Assembly (NCBI GenBank): GCA_037953745.1
Contig: JBAKBP010004315.1
Location: 67,001 to 131,000 of the forward strand
Direction: 5' to 3'
Source: Lithodes maja
Lineage: Eukaryota; Arthropoda; Malacostraca; Decapoda; Lithodidae
DNA: 64,000 nucleotides
Shown here one piece after another: positions 33,360 through 44,099 of this stretch (positions within the stretch are counted from its first letter, which is position 1; every line of letters begins with the position of its first letter). The notes beneath the pieces were generated by a model. It was not told the origin of the DNA. It searched no databases and saw nothing but the letters and a program-made list of their open reading frames with translations. The position numbers and the translations under genes are program-made.

Positions 33360-33580
33360 TCCAGGTTAAATAGGAATGGGAATTATCCCCAGGCTACCTT
33401 TAGGATCAACCTTTCCTGGTACCTGGTGCGGGGTACGAACCTCTGAAGGGAATTTAACCCTTCTAAAAACCCACAGGTTTTGAGATGCCTTGGGTGGGGT
33501 TCGAACCCTGGTTAGTGACGCACCACCATCACCACCAGGCCCGCGCACTAACCCACTGTACTACCACGGACGTACTAAAA
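33360..33580 (-). mobile_element. tRNA-derived SINE
   Basis: On the minus strand the segment 33575-33480 shows a tRNA-like head: GTGGTAGTACAGTGGG (A-box region), then GGTTCGAACCC (perfect B box) about 60 bases on. An unrelated body with CCACAGG-type hairpins follows to about 33360. The tRNA fold is too degenerate for a functional tRNA. Confidence 0.6.
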
Positions 33581-33797
33581 GTATAGCAACCTTAGTCCGA
33601 TTTTTAAGAACCAGGTGATAGTCTAGTGGTGTTATCACGTGATGAGTTTATTGGACTTACCATCCACGACTATTTTCGCTATACTGACGTCAACTCGGGA
33701 GTACATTATTGTGGTTGCGGGACATTTTCGAGGGTATTACAACACATTCCTTTTTAGTTAGGCTAGTCCCTAGCCTCGTAAGGTCGTAAGGTATCAA

Positions 33798-35612
33798 TGT
33801 TATGCCCTGTTTTTCTACAGGTTTAACTTGGGTAATGTGAGTTCTAATTGACTGGGTATATAAGGCTGCATGTACAATACAAGGTATGAGGAATAGAGAA
33901 CACAAAATAAACACACGGTAACACGACACAAGTTCAAGTTTATTGAAGTAAGTAAATAAAGAGCATGGAAAGATAGTAATTCTCGCACAAAACAAATAAT
34001 AGAAGGGAACTGCTAGCATTAGCGGATCTGGATGGAGCCTAGTCTCCCACTTCCAACGTTCAGGTATACTCTTCTGATCACGGGTTTAATTAGCAAGTTT
34101 TATTTTACTGGAAGACCTCAATGTATTCATGTAATTCAATTTCACTGATTTGATCTCTTACTGGCTGGTCGTGTGCCCAAGTAGCAGCTCACAGTTAGCT
34201 TTAGACACGCGTATATTGTAGAACACGGAATCTCTAGTAACCTCATGGGGGTACTGATCTAAGTTTTATATTCTTATGGCAGAAATACGTAGAACACAAA
34301 TCAGTGGGCGAACGTTAGATATCACTAGAGTTTTAATATCTGAATAAGGTAATTACGAGAGTCAATGTCGCCTGTTAATTAATGAGCACTGATCGCTTAG
34401 TACGTCCCAAATAGAATGGTTAAATATGAGTTACACTGGGCAAGGTTTTAGCCACTTTATAGAAAGTTAATAAGTGAGTGTCAAACTAGTACTATAACAC
34501 TTAGTACTAGCAACATGAATCTTGAATAGTATTTGTAGATCTGGTCCTGGTTATCTTGCTTCCGGTGATGTTGGGGGCTAACGACTGGTTCCTCGGCCAT
34601 CCAGGTGGTCCGAAATGTAGGAAGTTCTCAAGTCGGATCTCTTGACGATCGTTGCTGGCTACACACTTATATACCCACGAATTTGTGTGAAGGTTATAAG
34701 GTGCACGTTAGGACTTGTACATGGACAGATGCTTCTATTAGTCTTCTCTGCCACGGAGTCTGCCGGATCTGGAATCTCTCAACTCCGGAACAACACAAGG
34801 GCAGAGCTAGAGGTTAACTGCAGGGTAGTGACCACTGGTTGGTGTCTAGCTTTCAACTGATTTGACTGGGGGCGGGAGCTAGATTTATAGGCTCGGTTCT
34901 GGACCCTGTAGACAGTAGGGATCTCGAGTCTTATGGACTTATTTGAGCTCTCAATAGATATGGGGACTAGGTAAGATAGTATTTACTGTTGTGGCACATG
35001 GCTATAGGAAGCCTTCATATTTTAATATAACTGAGCCTTAGTAAGAGGTACTATTTTGGCTATACTGGAAGCATTTAGGGGAGAGAGACTGGATCTACTT
35101 TGCGAGGAGGATGGGGACAGCTGTGATAGGAGCGTCTCTCTTAGATTGTTCAATCTTCATTCTATGGTATAGCTGAGGTGCTAATTTAGTGATCAGAGTA
35201 TGCAAGAAAGGTAAATGGTTTATTGTGAGTTAATAGAGGTTAGTAAAGGTGTTAGTCATGCATGGTTAGTTCATTGATAGGAAGAATTCCTGTGCTACCT
35301 GCAATGACTCAGAAGTCAAAACAGGGGCCAGGTATACCTCCGCGGGGGTGGGGGTCTCCCTCCTCGGGTGGGCAAAAAGGGGGGCTGGGCGCCCTCTCTC
35401 TGTGATAGTCGTCCGGCGGCTGTGGCTAGGGGCTTGCCATATCACCAGTGTTTGTAATAACCCTCTGTGTATGAGACAGATGTGGGTGTCCTTAATACCA
35501 AAACCGAAGGTGCCTTGGCTAGCTGGTTTTACTCGGCTGGTTGTTAATTGTAGGGTTTGCTGGATGTGGTGGAGACTGGGTTGCTAACTCTGCCACATTT
35601 ATCTGGAAGTAT
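33798..35612 (-). mobile_element. 3.6-kb LTR-like repeat, copy D (5'-truncated)
   Basis: Starts TGTTATGCCC on the plus strand (the GGGCATAACA end on the element strand) and follows copy C (1341-3280) over 1.8 kb with moderate divergence. Similarity is lost after a shared GCCACATTTATCTGGAAGTATGG at about 35612. The adjacent element-strand 3' flank is TTGAT. Small ORFs here have no domain. Confidence 0.8.
34883..34889 (-). promoter_or_regulatory. TATA-like box of copy D
   Basis: Element-strand TATAAAT in the same CCTATAAA context as the other copies. Confidence 0.4.
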
Positions 35613-35818
35613 GGAGTACAAAGGAAATCAAGCAACAACAGGTCTAGTGACCCTTCTAGGCTGCTTGTCCTCCAAAACACTGAGGATCAAGTGTCCAAAC
35701 AGTGGTTTAGAGTGGGTAAGGGAACATTGGAAAGGGAACTACTGCCCTAGAACTAATGTCCGTGGCAGGATTAGGAAGTTAGTAGGGGACAGATGGGTTA
35801 GTAACTGAAGGGGGTATA
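35613..35818 (+). other. Unassigned 206-bp segment between copy D and the CR1 element
   Basis: Not similar to copies A-C. An open frame runs 35557-35808 without a recognised domain. It could be the diverged end of copy D or a separate fragment. Confidence 0.3.
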
Positions 35819-35826
35819 CAATAAAG

Positions 35827-38625
35827 TTATTCATTTACAAACGCAGTCAGTCGCGGGTTTGATGCGAGATATTTGTCTAGGCGGAGTTTAAATGAATCAA
35901 CGGTGCTGCAGTCTATAACGTCTCGGGGAAGCCCATTCCACAAGTTGACAACTCGATTGAAGAAGAAATTCTTAGATTCGTGTGAGTTAAAAGATTTACC
36001 AATAATTTTGCAACCGTTTCCCCGCGTGTAATTAGATTGGTCGATAGTGAAGTACTTACTACAGTTCATATTGTCGATGCCTTTGATGATTTTGAACACT
36101 TGAATTAAGTCGCCTCTTAATCTGCGCTGGGTTAAAGGAAATAGATTTAATTCTCTAAGACGCTCTTCGTATGGTTTGTTCTTTAGGCTAGGTATCATTT
36201 TGGTAACTCTACGTTGAACTCGTTCTAGCTTGTTTATATCTTTTTGGTAATAAGGGCACCAGGATTGAACGCAGTATTCCAGAAGAGGGCGGACTAAGGA
36301 ATTGTAAAGGGTTAGGATAACATCTTTGGATTTATGCTCAAATGACCTGCCTATAAAGCCAATTATTTTGTTTGCCTTCTTAACAACTTCTGAACATTGT
36401 TGACTCGGTTTTAGGTTACTCGATATTGTTACTCCCAGATCGGTTTCTTTGTTTACATTCTTAAGCTGAGTGCCATTCATCGAATAGTTTGCTTTCTCAT
36501 TTAGGTATCCGATATGTAGTACTTTACATTTATCCGCATTGAAACTCATTTGCCAAATTTGGGCCCAACATGACAATTTATCTAGATTGTGTTGCATATC
36601 GTCAACTTGTTCTTTTGAGAGTACGCTATTTGCAATTTTTGTATCGTCAGCAAATTTCGAGACTGTACAGGTGAGACCCTCATCTATGTCGTTGATGTAA
36701 ATTAGAAAGAGAATTGGTCCTAGTACCGATCCCTGGGGTACCCCACTACTTACATTGGTCCATTTAGATGCCTTACCGTTTATGACTACTCTTTGCTTTC
36801 TGTCGCTGAGCCAATTTTCTATCCATTTCAACACACTGTCTTGTATTCCATGCGCTTTTAGTTTTAGCAGTAATCGTTTGTGGGGAACTTTGTCAAAGGC
36901 CTTTTGAAAATCAAGGTATATAATATCTACAGCTTTACTCTCATCGTAGAGGTTGAAGATATCGTGGAAGAAGTCTAAGAGGTTTGTTAAACAGGAACGT
37001 TTTTTACGAAAGCCGTGTTGAGTATCTTTAAGTAAGTTATTTGCCTCTAAGTGATTTACGAGTCTGTCTCTTATGACCGTTTCTAGCATTTTACATACAA
37101 TTGATGTTAAGCTAATTGGACGATAGTTACTGGGTAGGGATTTGCTGCCTTTTTTGAATATCGGTGTTACGTTGGCTAGCTTCCACTGATCAGGCATAGT
37201 CCCAGACTGCAAGGATTCATTGAATAGCAATGTCAGTGGTTTGGAGAGCTCATCCTTAGCTTCCTTTAGAACTCTAGGTGAGATTGTATCAGGTCCAGGC
37301 GTTTTATTTACCTTGAGTTTATCTAAACAATTCAATACTTCTCTCTCTGTAACGGTGATATTGCTTAGAACATCTGAATTATCAATCTGAATCGGCGATG
37401 GTGTAGGGATATCACTGAGGTCTTCGGTTGTAAAAACTGATGCAAAGAAGGTATTGAGGGCATTACTCATTTGTACTTCGTCTTTGGTGTATTCTCCATT
37501 TTCATCGACTAACGGTCCAACAGTTGAAGTAACTACTTTTTTCTTTCTGATATAACTATAGAATTCTTTCGGGTTTGTTTTACTTTGATTCGCAACATGT
37601 AACTCCAGGGTCTTTTTACTTTGCTTAATTAACTTTTTGGCTTTGCGTCGTAGCTCTACAAATTTCACCCGTTCTTCGTCATTTTGTGAGGATTTTAATC
37701 TATCATTAGCAAATTTTTTAGCAAGCAGACAGTCTGAAATATCTTTATTCCACCATTTGGGCTTATCATTTTGGCCTGGACGCCGTATTTTCGATGGAAT
37801 GCAGTCTTGCACTGCCTTAAGGTAAGTGGTTGTGAAACACTCCCAAGATGTATTTATGTCGTTATTGTTAGTCAGAAAGCTCCAGTCAGTTTCTTTAAGT
37901 TTTGATTTAAGTTTATGAAAATTTGCTTTCTTGAAATTAGGGACTTTCTCAATGCTGCTATTTGATTTGTTACTAGTAAACTTTAAAGTGAAAGTTATCG
38001 TACGATGGTCGCTGTTACTGAATTCATCACCAACATTCAAATTCTCTATTAATTCTTCTTTTGTTGCGAGTACAAGGTCAAGCACATTATTACCACGGGT
38101 CGGAGATTGTACAAATTGAAAAAGTGAACTCTCTTGCAAGTTAGCATAGAGGTCGTGTCCAGAGTGTGAAGTAAGAATATCGCCCCATTTAGTCACGGGT
38201 AAGTTGAAATCGCCAAGAATTACGGTATCTTGTATGTTAGTTATTTCTGCAATTTGTTCATAAATTTCACTGTCAGTTTGCACTGATTGAGATGGGGGTC
38301 TGTATAATAAAGCTAGTGTTATTTTAGTTCCTCGTTTATTATTTAATAGTACGTAAGATATGTCTATATTCGCAATTTGAGGTTTTGACATTAAGACGGG
38401 ATTAAGACTTTCCTTTATAAAAAACAGAACTCCTCCTCCATTTCTATTGATCCGACTTTTCTCAAACATTGTATAACCAGGAAGCGTATATTCGGCTAAA
38501 AAGTCTCTGTCTTCCGTATTTAACCAAGATTCTGTAATGCCGATTATATCATAATGTTCTGTAAACACGATTTCCTCTAGATCTGAAAATTTATTGCGTA
38601 TGCTACGAGCATTTACATAAAACAC
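35827..38625 (-). CDS. CR1 LINE ORF2: endonuclease-reverse transcriptase
   Basis: 932 residues from a GTG at 38625; the frame is open further upstream into ORF1. Residues 1-220 form an APE-type endonuclease: NARSIRNK, GITESWLN (catalytic Glu), LYRPPSQS, ILGDFNLP and NSDHRTITF (Asp-His). The RT spans about residues 430-700: YRPISLTSIVCKMLE, IIYLDFQKAFDKVPH (motif A Asp), SSGVPQGSVLGPILFLIYIN (motif B) and KFADDTKI (FADD at 36654-36643). A thumb and the C-terminal NLWNGLPRDV motif complete it. It nicks target DNA and copies its RNA in place by target-primed reverse transcription. There is no in-frame ATG before residue ~54, inside the endonuclease, so initiation must be non-AUG, by reinitiation or by frameshift from ORF1. 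Confidence 0.95.
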   Translation of the reverse strand: MFYVNARSIRNKFSDLEEIVFTEHYDIIGITESWLNTEDRDFLAEYTLPGYTMFEKSRINRNGGGVLFFIKESLNPVLMSKPQIANIDISYVLLNNKRGTKITLALLYRPPSQSVQTDSEIYEQIAEITNIQDTVILGDFNLPVTKWGDILTSHSGHDLYANLQESSLFQFVQSPTRGNNVLDLVLATKEELIENLNVGDEFSNSDHRTITFTLKFTSNKSNSSIEKVPNFKKANFHKLKSKLKETDWSFLTNNNDINTSWECFTTTYLKAVQDCIPSKIRRPGQNDKPKWWNKDISDCLLAKKFANDRLKSSQNDEERVKFVELRRKAKKLIKQSKKTLELHVANQSKTNPKEFYSYIRKKKVVTSTVGPLVDENGEYTKDEVQMSNALNTFFASVFTTEDLSDIPTPSPIQIDNSDVLSNITVTEREVLNCLDKLKVNKTPGPDTISPRVLKEAKDELSKPLTLLFNESLQSGTMPDQWKLANVTPIFKKGSKSLPSNYRPISLTSIVCKMLETVIRDRLVNHLEANNLLKDTQHGFRKKRSCLTNLLDFFHDIFNLYDESKAVDIIYLDFQKAFDKVPHKRLLLKLKAHGIQDSVLKWIENWLSDRKQRVVINGKASKWTNVSSGVPQGSVLGPILFLIYINDIDEGLTCTVSKFADDTKIANSVLSKEQVDDMQHNLDKLSCWAQIWQMSFNADKCKVLHIGYLNEKANYSMNGTQLKNVNKETDLGVTISSNLKPSQQCSEVVKKANKIIGFIGRSFEHKSKDVILTLYNSLVRPLLEYCVQSWCPYYQKDINKLERVQRRVTKMIPSLKNKPYEERLRELNLFPLTQRRLRGDLIQVFKIIKGIDNMNCSKYFTIDQSNYTRGNGCKIIGKSFNSHESKNFFFNRVVNLWNGLPRDVIDCSTVDSFKLRLDKYLASNPRLTAFVNE

Positions 38626-38690
38626 CTTAAGAGTATTAGAGTTGGATGTTACTGATTGTGCATTGTCTGAATTTTCAGTTCGTATTTGAC

Positions 38691-39683
38691 TTACACTACC
38701 CTGTCTTGGGTCTGGTTGACCCCGTTTTTTGAACGGAAATCCTTGACTGCATCGTTCAGCAGACGACCAAGACGTGCAGCTCCTACTTCATTGAGATGTA
38801 CACCATCTCCTGAAAACAAAGATTTATCATAGTAAAAATTATCCCACGTGTCGACAAAGCCGATGTTCTCCTCCCTGCAGAGTTTGGCTAGTCGGCGATT
38901 TGTACTGGTAGCTATGTTGTAGAATCGGTTTTCTACATCAATCCGGGGAACAATTCCTGAAATTAAGATTCTATTAGATTTTTCCTTGAAGGACCTGATC
39001 AGCCGCCGGTACTTGCAAAGTAGTTCCTCTGACCGCGTCCGTTGGACATCGTTAGATCCAACGTGGATGACGTACGTAGTGCTTGCGGGGGCGAGCCTGG
39101 AAACCTCTTCCAGAGCCGCAACAATGTCGTCCACGCCGCCACCTGGGATACAGAATCGCTTTCTGGTCCTGGGTGCCCTGGCGCAGAACTCGGTTAGTTG
39201 GCCACGGACCATGGAGTCGCCCACAAGCCGAACTTCTTCCGTTTCCTCTTCCTCGTCAATAGCCAGAATTTTGAAGCGGTTTTGGCATGTTGTCGGGATG
39301 ACCTTCCTGGTACTGGTACTGGGATGGACATTGTTTCTCACTAACTGAAAGTTGTCCTGGGGGGGAGTGAGAGTAGAGTCATTATTATTATCTGCAACAT
39401 CTAAGGTAGCTGCTGGTGTGGGTACCGGTACTGTATGCACTGGAATGGCGGTTGACATAGTAGTGGTTTCTTGGGCCGAGGGCACTCCTACGTTGAGTGT
39501 GGCAAATTCTTGAAGGGATTCAAGCTTCGTAGTCAGGGCATCGATCTTGCGGTGAGCTGCATTCAATTCATCCGCAATCTTCTCTCGGAGCTGGCAAAAT
39601 CTACAAATTTGGACATCAGTATCAACAAACATGGTAGGGCCAAATTTACCGGAACAACTCGTGCAGGTTCGTTGCGGCGCCAT
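38691..39683 (-). CDS. CR1 LINE ORF1: zinc-motif and SGNH/GDSL esterase protein
   Basis: 330 residues from the ATG at 39683 (MAPQRTCTSC). An upstream in-frame ATG at 39743 exists but lies within the tandem repeats and adds an unconserved leader. Residues ~7-35 hold two CxxC pairs (CTSC, CRFC), a zinc-ribbon-like fold. Next comes a short coiled coil (IADELNAAHRKIDAL) and a low-complexity linker. Residues ~155-320 are an SGNH hydrolase with all four blocks: GDSM (Ser), GGGVDD (Gly), GSND (Asn) and GDGVHLN (Asp-His). Esterase-type ORF1 proteins are known in CR1 and related LINEs and are thought to assist RNP assembly or membrane interaction. ORF1 ends overlapping the open frame of ORF2. Confidence 0.93.
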   Translation of the reverse strand: MAPQRTCTSCSGKFGPTMFVDTDVQICRFCQLREKIADELNAAHRKIDALTTKLESLQEFATLNVGVPSAQETTTMSTAIPVHTVPVPTPAATLDVADNNNDSTLTPPQDNFQLVRNNVHPSTSTRKVIPTTCQNRFKILAIDEEEETEEVRLVGDSMVRGQLTEFCARAPRTRKRFCIPGGGVDDIVAALEEVSRLAPASTTYVIHVGSNDVQRTRSEELLCKYRRLIRSFKEKSNRILISGIVPRIDVENRFYNIATSTNRRLAKLCREENIGFVDTWDNFYYDKSLFSGDGVHLNEVGAARLGRLLNDAVKDFRSKNGVNQTQDRVV

Positions 39684-39703
39684 GACGATATAATCACAAT
39701 ATG

Positions 39704-39960
39704 CCTGAAAATCACACAAATTTATGTTAGCAAAATGGTACAATTAAAGCCTGAAAATCACAAAAAATGTATGTTAGCAATGTGATACAATTAATTCCTG
39801 AAAATCACAAAAAAAATTGTTAGCAATATGATAAAATTAATATGCCTGTAAATCACAAAAAATATGTTAGCAATAGAACACAATTTATGCCTGAAAAAAA
39901 CAAAAATTTATGTTAGCAGTATGACACAGTTAAAGCCTGAAAATCACAAATGGACTAGAA
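39704..39960 (-). repeat. Six 46-48-bp tandem units at the 5' end of the CR1 element
   Basis: CCTGAAAATCACAAA...TTAGCAATATGATACAATTAA units start at 39704, 39750, 39797, 39845, 39890 and 39936. They lie immediately upstream of ORF1 on the element strand. Tandem monomers in a LINE 5' UTR can act as promoter units, as in mouse L1; that role here is inference. Confidence 0.85.
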
Positions 39961-40009
39961 ATTTGTTACAAAATTTACTGGAAAAAAAAGTGGGAGAGGG
40001 TTAATGTAG

Positions 40010-40050
<41 letters not shown>

Positions 40051-40344
40051 CTAGATAAACACAAGGGTTCCAAATAAAGTGTATCTCCCGAGTTGAAGAG
40101 AGCCTGGAGTGTGAGTGTGTGTGCAAGGAAGGAGATATACGAGGAGCGGAATTGGCCGTAAATGAACTGTATTTCCTTTGGGTCCAGCCTAATCTATCCC
40201 TTTCACGCGAACATTTATTACCTGTATAGTCTTCGGCTTGATTGCACAGCCTTTTTAAGTTGTCTTCTTTCAGATCTTGATTCTTACAGTACAGTACCTT
40301 ACATAACATAAGCTTTCCTTTGGTGTTATTGATTTATGGATTAT

Positions 40345-40430
<86 letters not shown>

Positions 40431-40860
40431 TAAGGGGGGGGGGGGAATCTAGAACATTTGAAGTAGGCTAAACCATTCTCGTCAATCACTCGCGTTCGAT
40501 ACAAGGTCCGGACAACCAATCAAGAACGTACCGTACTTTGAGCATTGATCTCGGTGTATATGGCCAGCAACAACCCGAACCTATGATGGCTTGACCTGGA
40601 TATCGGGGTAGTAGGACACGTTGATCATTCAGGAAAGTAATGACAACAAAGGTGGAGGTGCGAGAGTGAGCATGTACAGTCACGAGCATAAATACTGCGA
40701 CACCAACCAGATAATGTTCGCCCCTTCGTCTCCAAAGGAATTGCTAAACTTTTTATTCAAACTGACAATGATTTCTCTATTTCATTCTAGGTACCGTCAG
40801 ACGCTTTTATTCAGCTTAGTATAAACCTTTCGTGATGAAGGAGTTGACGTCATCAAAAAC
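39961..40860. other. Noncoding DNA with two (GA)n tracts
   Basis: (GA)n at 40012-40048 and 40351-40428, the latter followed by a G run (40434-40445). The rest shows no domain or splice-supported exon. Confidence 0.7.
40351..40445 (+). repeat. (GA)39 microsatellite plus G run
   Basis: Uninterrupted GA dinucleotides for about 78 bases, then AGGAATAA and twelve or so G. Frames through it give Arg/Glu or Ser/Leu repeats that are not proteins. Confidence 0.95.
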
Positions 40861-41340
40861 ACCAAAAGAAAAAGGAAAGATAGGAAAGAAGGAAAGAAGG
40901 CAGGAAGGGAGGAAGGAGAGGAGGAAGAAGGGAAAGAGAAAGGAAGGGAGGACAAATAGAAGGAAGGAAAGGAGGAAGAAGGGAAAGAGAAAGGAAGGGA
41001 GGAAAGGATCTAAGAACATGAAATAAGACGAACCGAAAGCGTAAGAAAGATACAGACAAAAATAATGGAAGAAATTAAAGAATGAACAAGGAAAGAAAAA
41101 AAAAGGAAAGGAGGAAGGAAAGGAAGCAATAACATAAAAATTACTAACTGAAAGCATAAGAACGATAAAGAGAAGGAATGAAAGGAATGACAATTAAATG
41201 AATGAATGACAAAAGGAAAGGAGGAAGGAAAAGAGGCCGGAAAAGGGGAAGGAAAGAAAGCAATAACATAAAAAAAAAGACGAATCGAAAACGTAGGAAC
41301 GATAAAAAAGAAGGAATGGAAGAGATCAGATAAAATCGGA
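40860..41340 (+). repeat. 480-bp polypurine tract, degenerate (GGAAGAAAG)n
   Basis: Almost purely A and G with blocks such as GGAAGGGAGGA and GAAAGAGAAAGG duplicated at 40900-40950 and 40970-41010. Strong strand asymmetry; capable in principle of triplex (H-DNA) formation. Confidence 0.9.
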
Positions 41341-41514
41341 CGTAATGGAGGTGGGATTGTGGACATCATCGTTTTTAGAAGCGCTATCCTTCATATTTTT
41401 TCTCTTTTTTCACCTTCAACTTATCTTTTAGATTCGACTTTTCGTTTTTACACTAACCTTTTCATTTTAACAACCATTATTGATAGTACGGTAAGTATTT
41501 TCGTTTCCACCATT

Positions 41515-41683
41515 ATGCTAGTGTCTGTCTGTCTGTCTGTTTTTTTATCTACCTGTCTATCTATATATCTATATATTTATCTATTTAAATATTTATCTAC
41601 ATATCTATATCTCACATTATTCTAGTATCACACACACACTCTCACTCACTCTCTTTCTATCTTTCACATTATCCTAGTACCAA

Positions 41684-41716
<33 letters not shown>

Positions 41717-41775
41717 ATCCTTTTATAGATCCTTCACATTATCCTAATACCATCCACTCTCTCTCTCTCTCTGCC
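41515..41775 (+). repeat. Cluster of TCTG, TATC, AC and TC microsatellites
   Basis: (TGTC)n at 41522-41540, imperfect (TATC)n to 41610, then (CA)n/(CT)n, (TC)n at 41686-41714 and 41757-41771. Duplicated phrase TTCACATTATCCTA(G/A)TACCA around 41666 and 41736. Confidence 0.85.
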
Positions 41776-41894
41776 AAACATAGCAGTTAGGAATGCCACT
41801 GATAAGGTGATTAATTATAGGAGTGAGTTCAGAAGTCCTACCCGGAGAAATTAATTATCGTACACACCGAAGTCAATGCCCTGCCGTTCTGAAG

Positions 41895-42517
41895 CGTAAT
41901 GGGGTGTTTTTTATGGACCCCCTTCTCCCTTATGCTTAACCCCATTAGCTTTGAGATTTTAAGATATTCGACCCATTAATTTGGCGATTTTAAGACCTTT
42001 CGCCACATTAGTATGTCAATTTTAAGACCAGTCGTGCCATTTGGGTGTCGATTTTGTTCCTGGCGAGCGATAGCGGGCCTGCAGCCAGGGCATTATTTTA
42101 CCGACAAATGTACAAAATTCGAAAGAGAGTCTTGGGGGAGTAATTTTCAAAGTTCGATGGAGGTCTATAGAAGAAACTAATAAAAAATAATAAATAATAA
42201 GCCCACCTCGTTTTTTATTCTCTCTTTCTCCCTCTCTCTCTCTGGGCCCCATTCAGCCTACGTTTTAAGACCATCCAGATGTCAAGCATATTTTAATAAA
42301 TGTTTTTGACACCAGGCTAAATTTGTAAATTTTTCGATAGAAATATGTTTCCGGCGAAGTCGGATTTCTTCGTACAATGCTGGCTCGCTATCGCTTGCCA
42401 GGAAGAAATCGACACCTGGATGGGGATATACGTCTTAAAACAGTAGGCTGGGGTCGAATGGATACAAGCCAGAGAAAGAGAGAAAACGAGAGAAACAAAG
42501 CAGGTGACCCCCCTTAA
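41895..42517. mobile_element. Composite of a truncated short-form and a long-form TTAA MITE
   Basis: Bases 41910-42190 match the short form (TTCTCCCTTATGCTTAACCCC, TTTCGGTAGA-type inverse, GGCGAGCGATAGCG). Bases 42200-42517 match the long form and end ACCCCCCTTAA (TTAA 42514-42517). The outer left TTAA is eroded. The two halves appear joined by insertion of one into the other followed by loss. Confidence 0.75.
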
Positions 42518-42666
42518 GTCACAATTCAACCCAACGCTGTCATCCCTTTTATCACACACCGAATCCATTTTATAGTCAAACTTTCCAAACTGCCTCCTTA
42601 ATTCACCATAAACCAACTTTTTTACTACCAGAGACTTTCTTTGATCTATTATCCTCCAATCTTCAC

Positions 42667-42843
42667 AAAAAAAAAAAAAATAAAAAAAAAAAAAATAAAA
42701 AACTTTGTCTCATCTGTACTGCTTTCTTTCAATATTGTTTCACCTTCTTGATAGTAAATTACAGAAGGGGCAAACATGTCTTGACCCTTTTTACTACCAC
42801 AGATCCTTCTCAAACTGCCCTAAATCGTCTAAATATAGCTAAT

Positions 42844-42912
<69 letters not shown>

Positions 42913-43108
42913 AAAACCGTCGCCGGTACAGAAGGGGTTAAAATGTTGCCTTCCAATATCGCCAACCAATACTCCCGCCCAGCTTCCCCCTCTTAACTTT
43001 TCCCAGACTCTTCTTTGATCCCGCACGGCCGATAAATGTCCACGGGGAGGACTGGGATGAGTTAAAAAAAAAAATAAAAAATAAAAAAATAAAAAAAAAT
43101 AATAAAAA

Positions 43109-43143
<35 letters not shown>

Positions 43144-43145
43144 CA
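42667..43145. repeat. Simple-repeat block: A-rich, (GA)29 and (AAT)n
   Basis: A-rich 42667-42704; (GA)n 42851-42908; A/T homopolymer mix 43063-43110; (AAT)n 43110-43142. The (GA)n lies inside a short element with the ending GGTACAGAAGGGGTTAA (about 42929-42944) that recurs at 48585-48602 and 63873-63892. Confidence 0.9.
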
Positions 43146-44099
43146 AAAAAAGTAGTAGAGAGTTTGATCATTAACCGGGATACGAATGGGAGATGATGAA
43201 GAGGAGTTGGAGTGAGGAGAAAAGGTAGCAAAAAGTAGTAAGTAGACTTGGATACGAATGGGATGCATTGAAGTAGAACAAATATAATGGTAGTAATTAT
43301 GGTGTTTTAGTATCGTTAGTTAATTAGGATATCATTGGGGTGACGTGAACTGTATATATTAAAATAAATAAATAAAAAAAAAAAAAAAAAAAAGTATTTT
43401 GCGTATAAACAAGGGGGATGATTGAGGTGACGAGGAGGAATATATACAACAAGTATATATAGATAGATAAATAGGAGTATTTGTGTATAAACAATTACTA
43501 GACGAATGTATGAAGATAGTTAAATGTTTCGATTCATCCCTGTCCTTCCATTACGACGAAGTGTTTGCCCACTCGTTTCATAATCTAGAATACTCAATTT
43601 AAAACCAGACAAAAATACCGGTACCACACATCCCTCAAAAAACGCCAAATAAATATTGGTAGCATTCAAGGAGACTACATCAGGACTCTTCTTCTTCTTC
43701 TTACCTCTGACAGGGTATAAGCTATCCTAGTGTTTACTAGCCTATACCCCTTTGAAAGGACATTAGCCTAACCTAACAACCTTACCTAACTATCCTAGTA
43801 TTATGGGTGGGGGCTGCCGCCCCCCCCCCCCCCCGCTATTAGACATCTTTGACATATTTTTAGTGTATTGTTCTGTGAAAAGGGTATTTTTTCAATTTGT
43901 CAATAACGAAAATCCTCCATGCGGACTATATGGAGAACAAATATGGCGAATCTGTTGGTGCCTATTTTCCCTAATAAATTGTTTCTAATAAGGCGGATGT
44001 AGTGTCCTTGAATATTATCTAAGTATTAACTAAGATTATACTTCAATATCCATTCGCCGCAAAAAGTGATCGTGTAAACCGGCCTTCAGGAAGTAGCGC
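43146..44099. other. Noncoding DNA, A run and C run
   Basis: A run at 43374-43393 and C run at 43820-43834. AT-rich otherwise, with no exon that I can support. Confidence 0.6.

Larger units (their letters stand above)
35819..39960 (-). mobile_element. Structurally complete CR1-group LINE
   Basis: A 4.1-kb element with 5' tandem repeats (39704-39960), ORF1 (39683-38691) and ORF2 (open from about 38700 to 35827), and a very short 3' UTR ending near 35819. Both ORFs lack internal stops and all catalytic motifs inspected are present. This contrasts with every other element in the window and suggests a young, possibly active copy. A fragment of the same family at 431-8650 is diverged and broken. 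Flanking target duplications could not be defined. Confidence 0.92.

Noticed and set aside
33480..33580. tRNA gene on the minus strand
   Set aside because: A good B box, but the cloverleaf is not complete and a SINE body follows; the same holds for 52452-52572, 58020-58078 and 63580-63706.
35348..35808. Overlapping 60-80-codon frames as a host gene
   Set aside because: They run through the end of LTR-like copy D and short unassigned sequence; no domain or conserved start.
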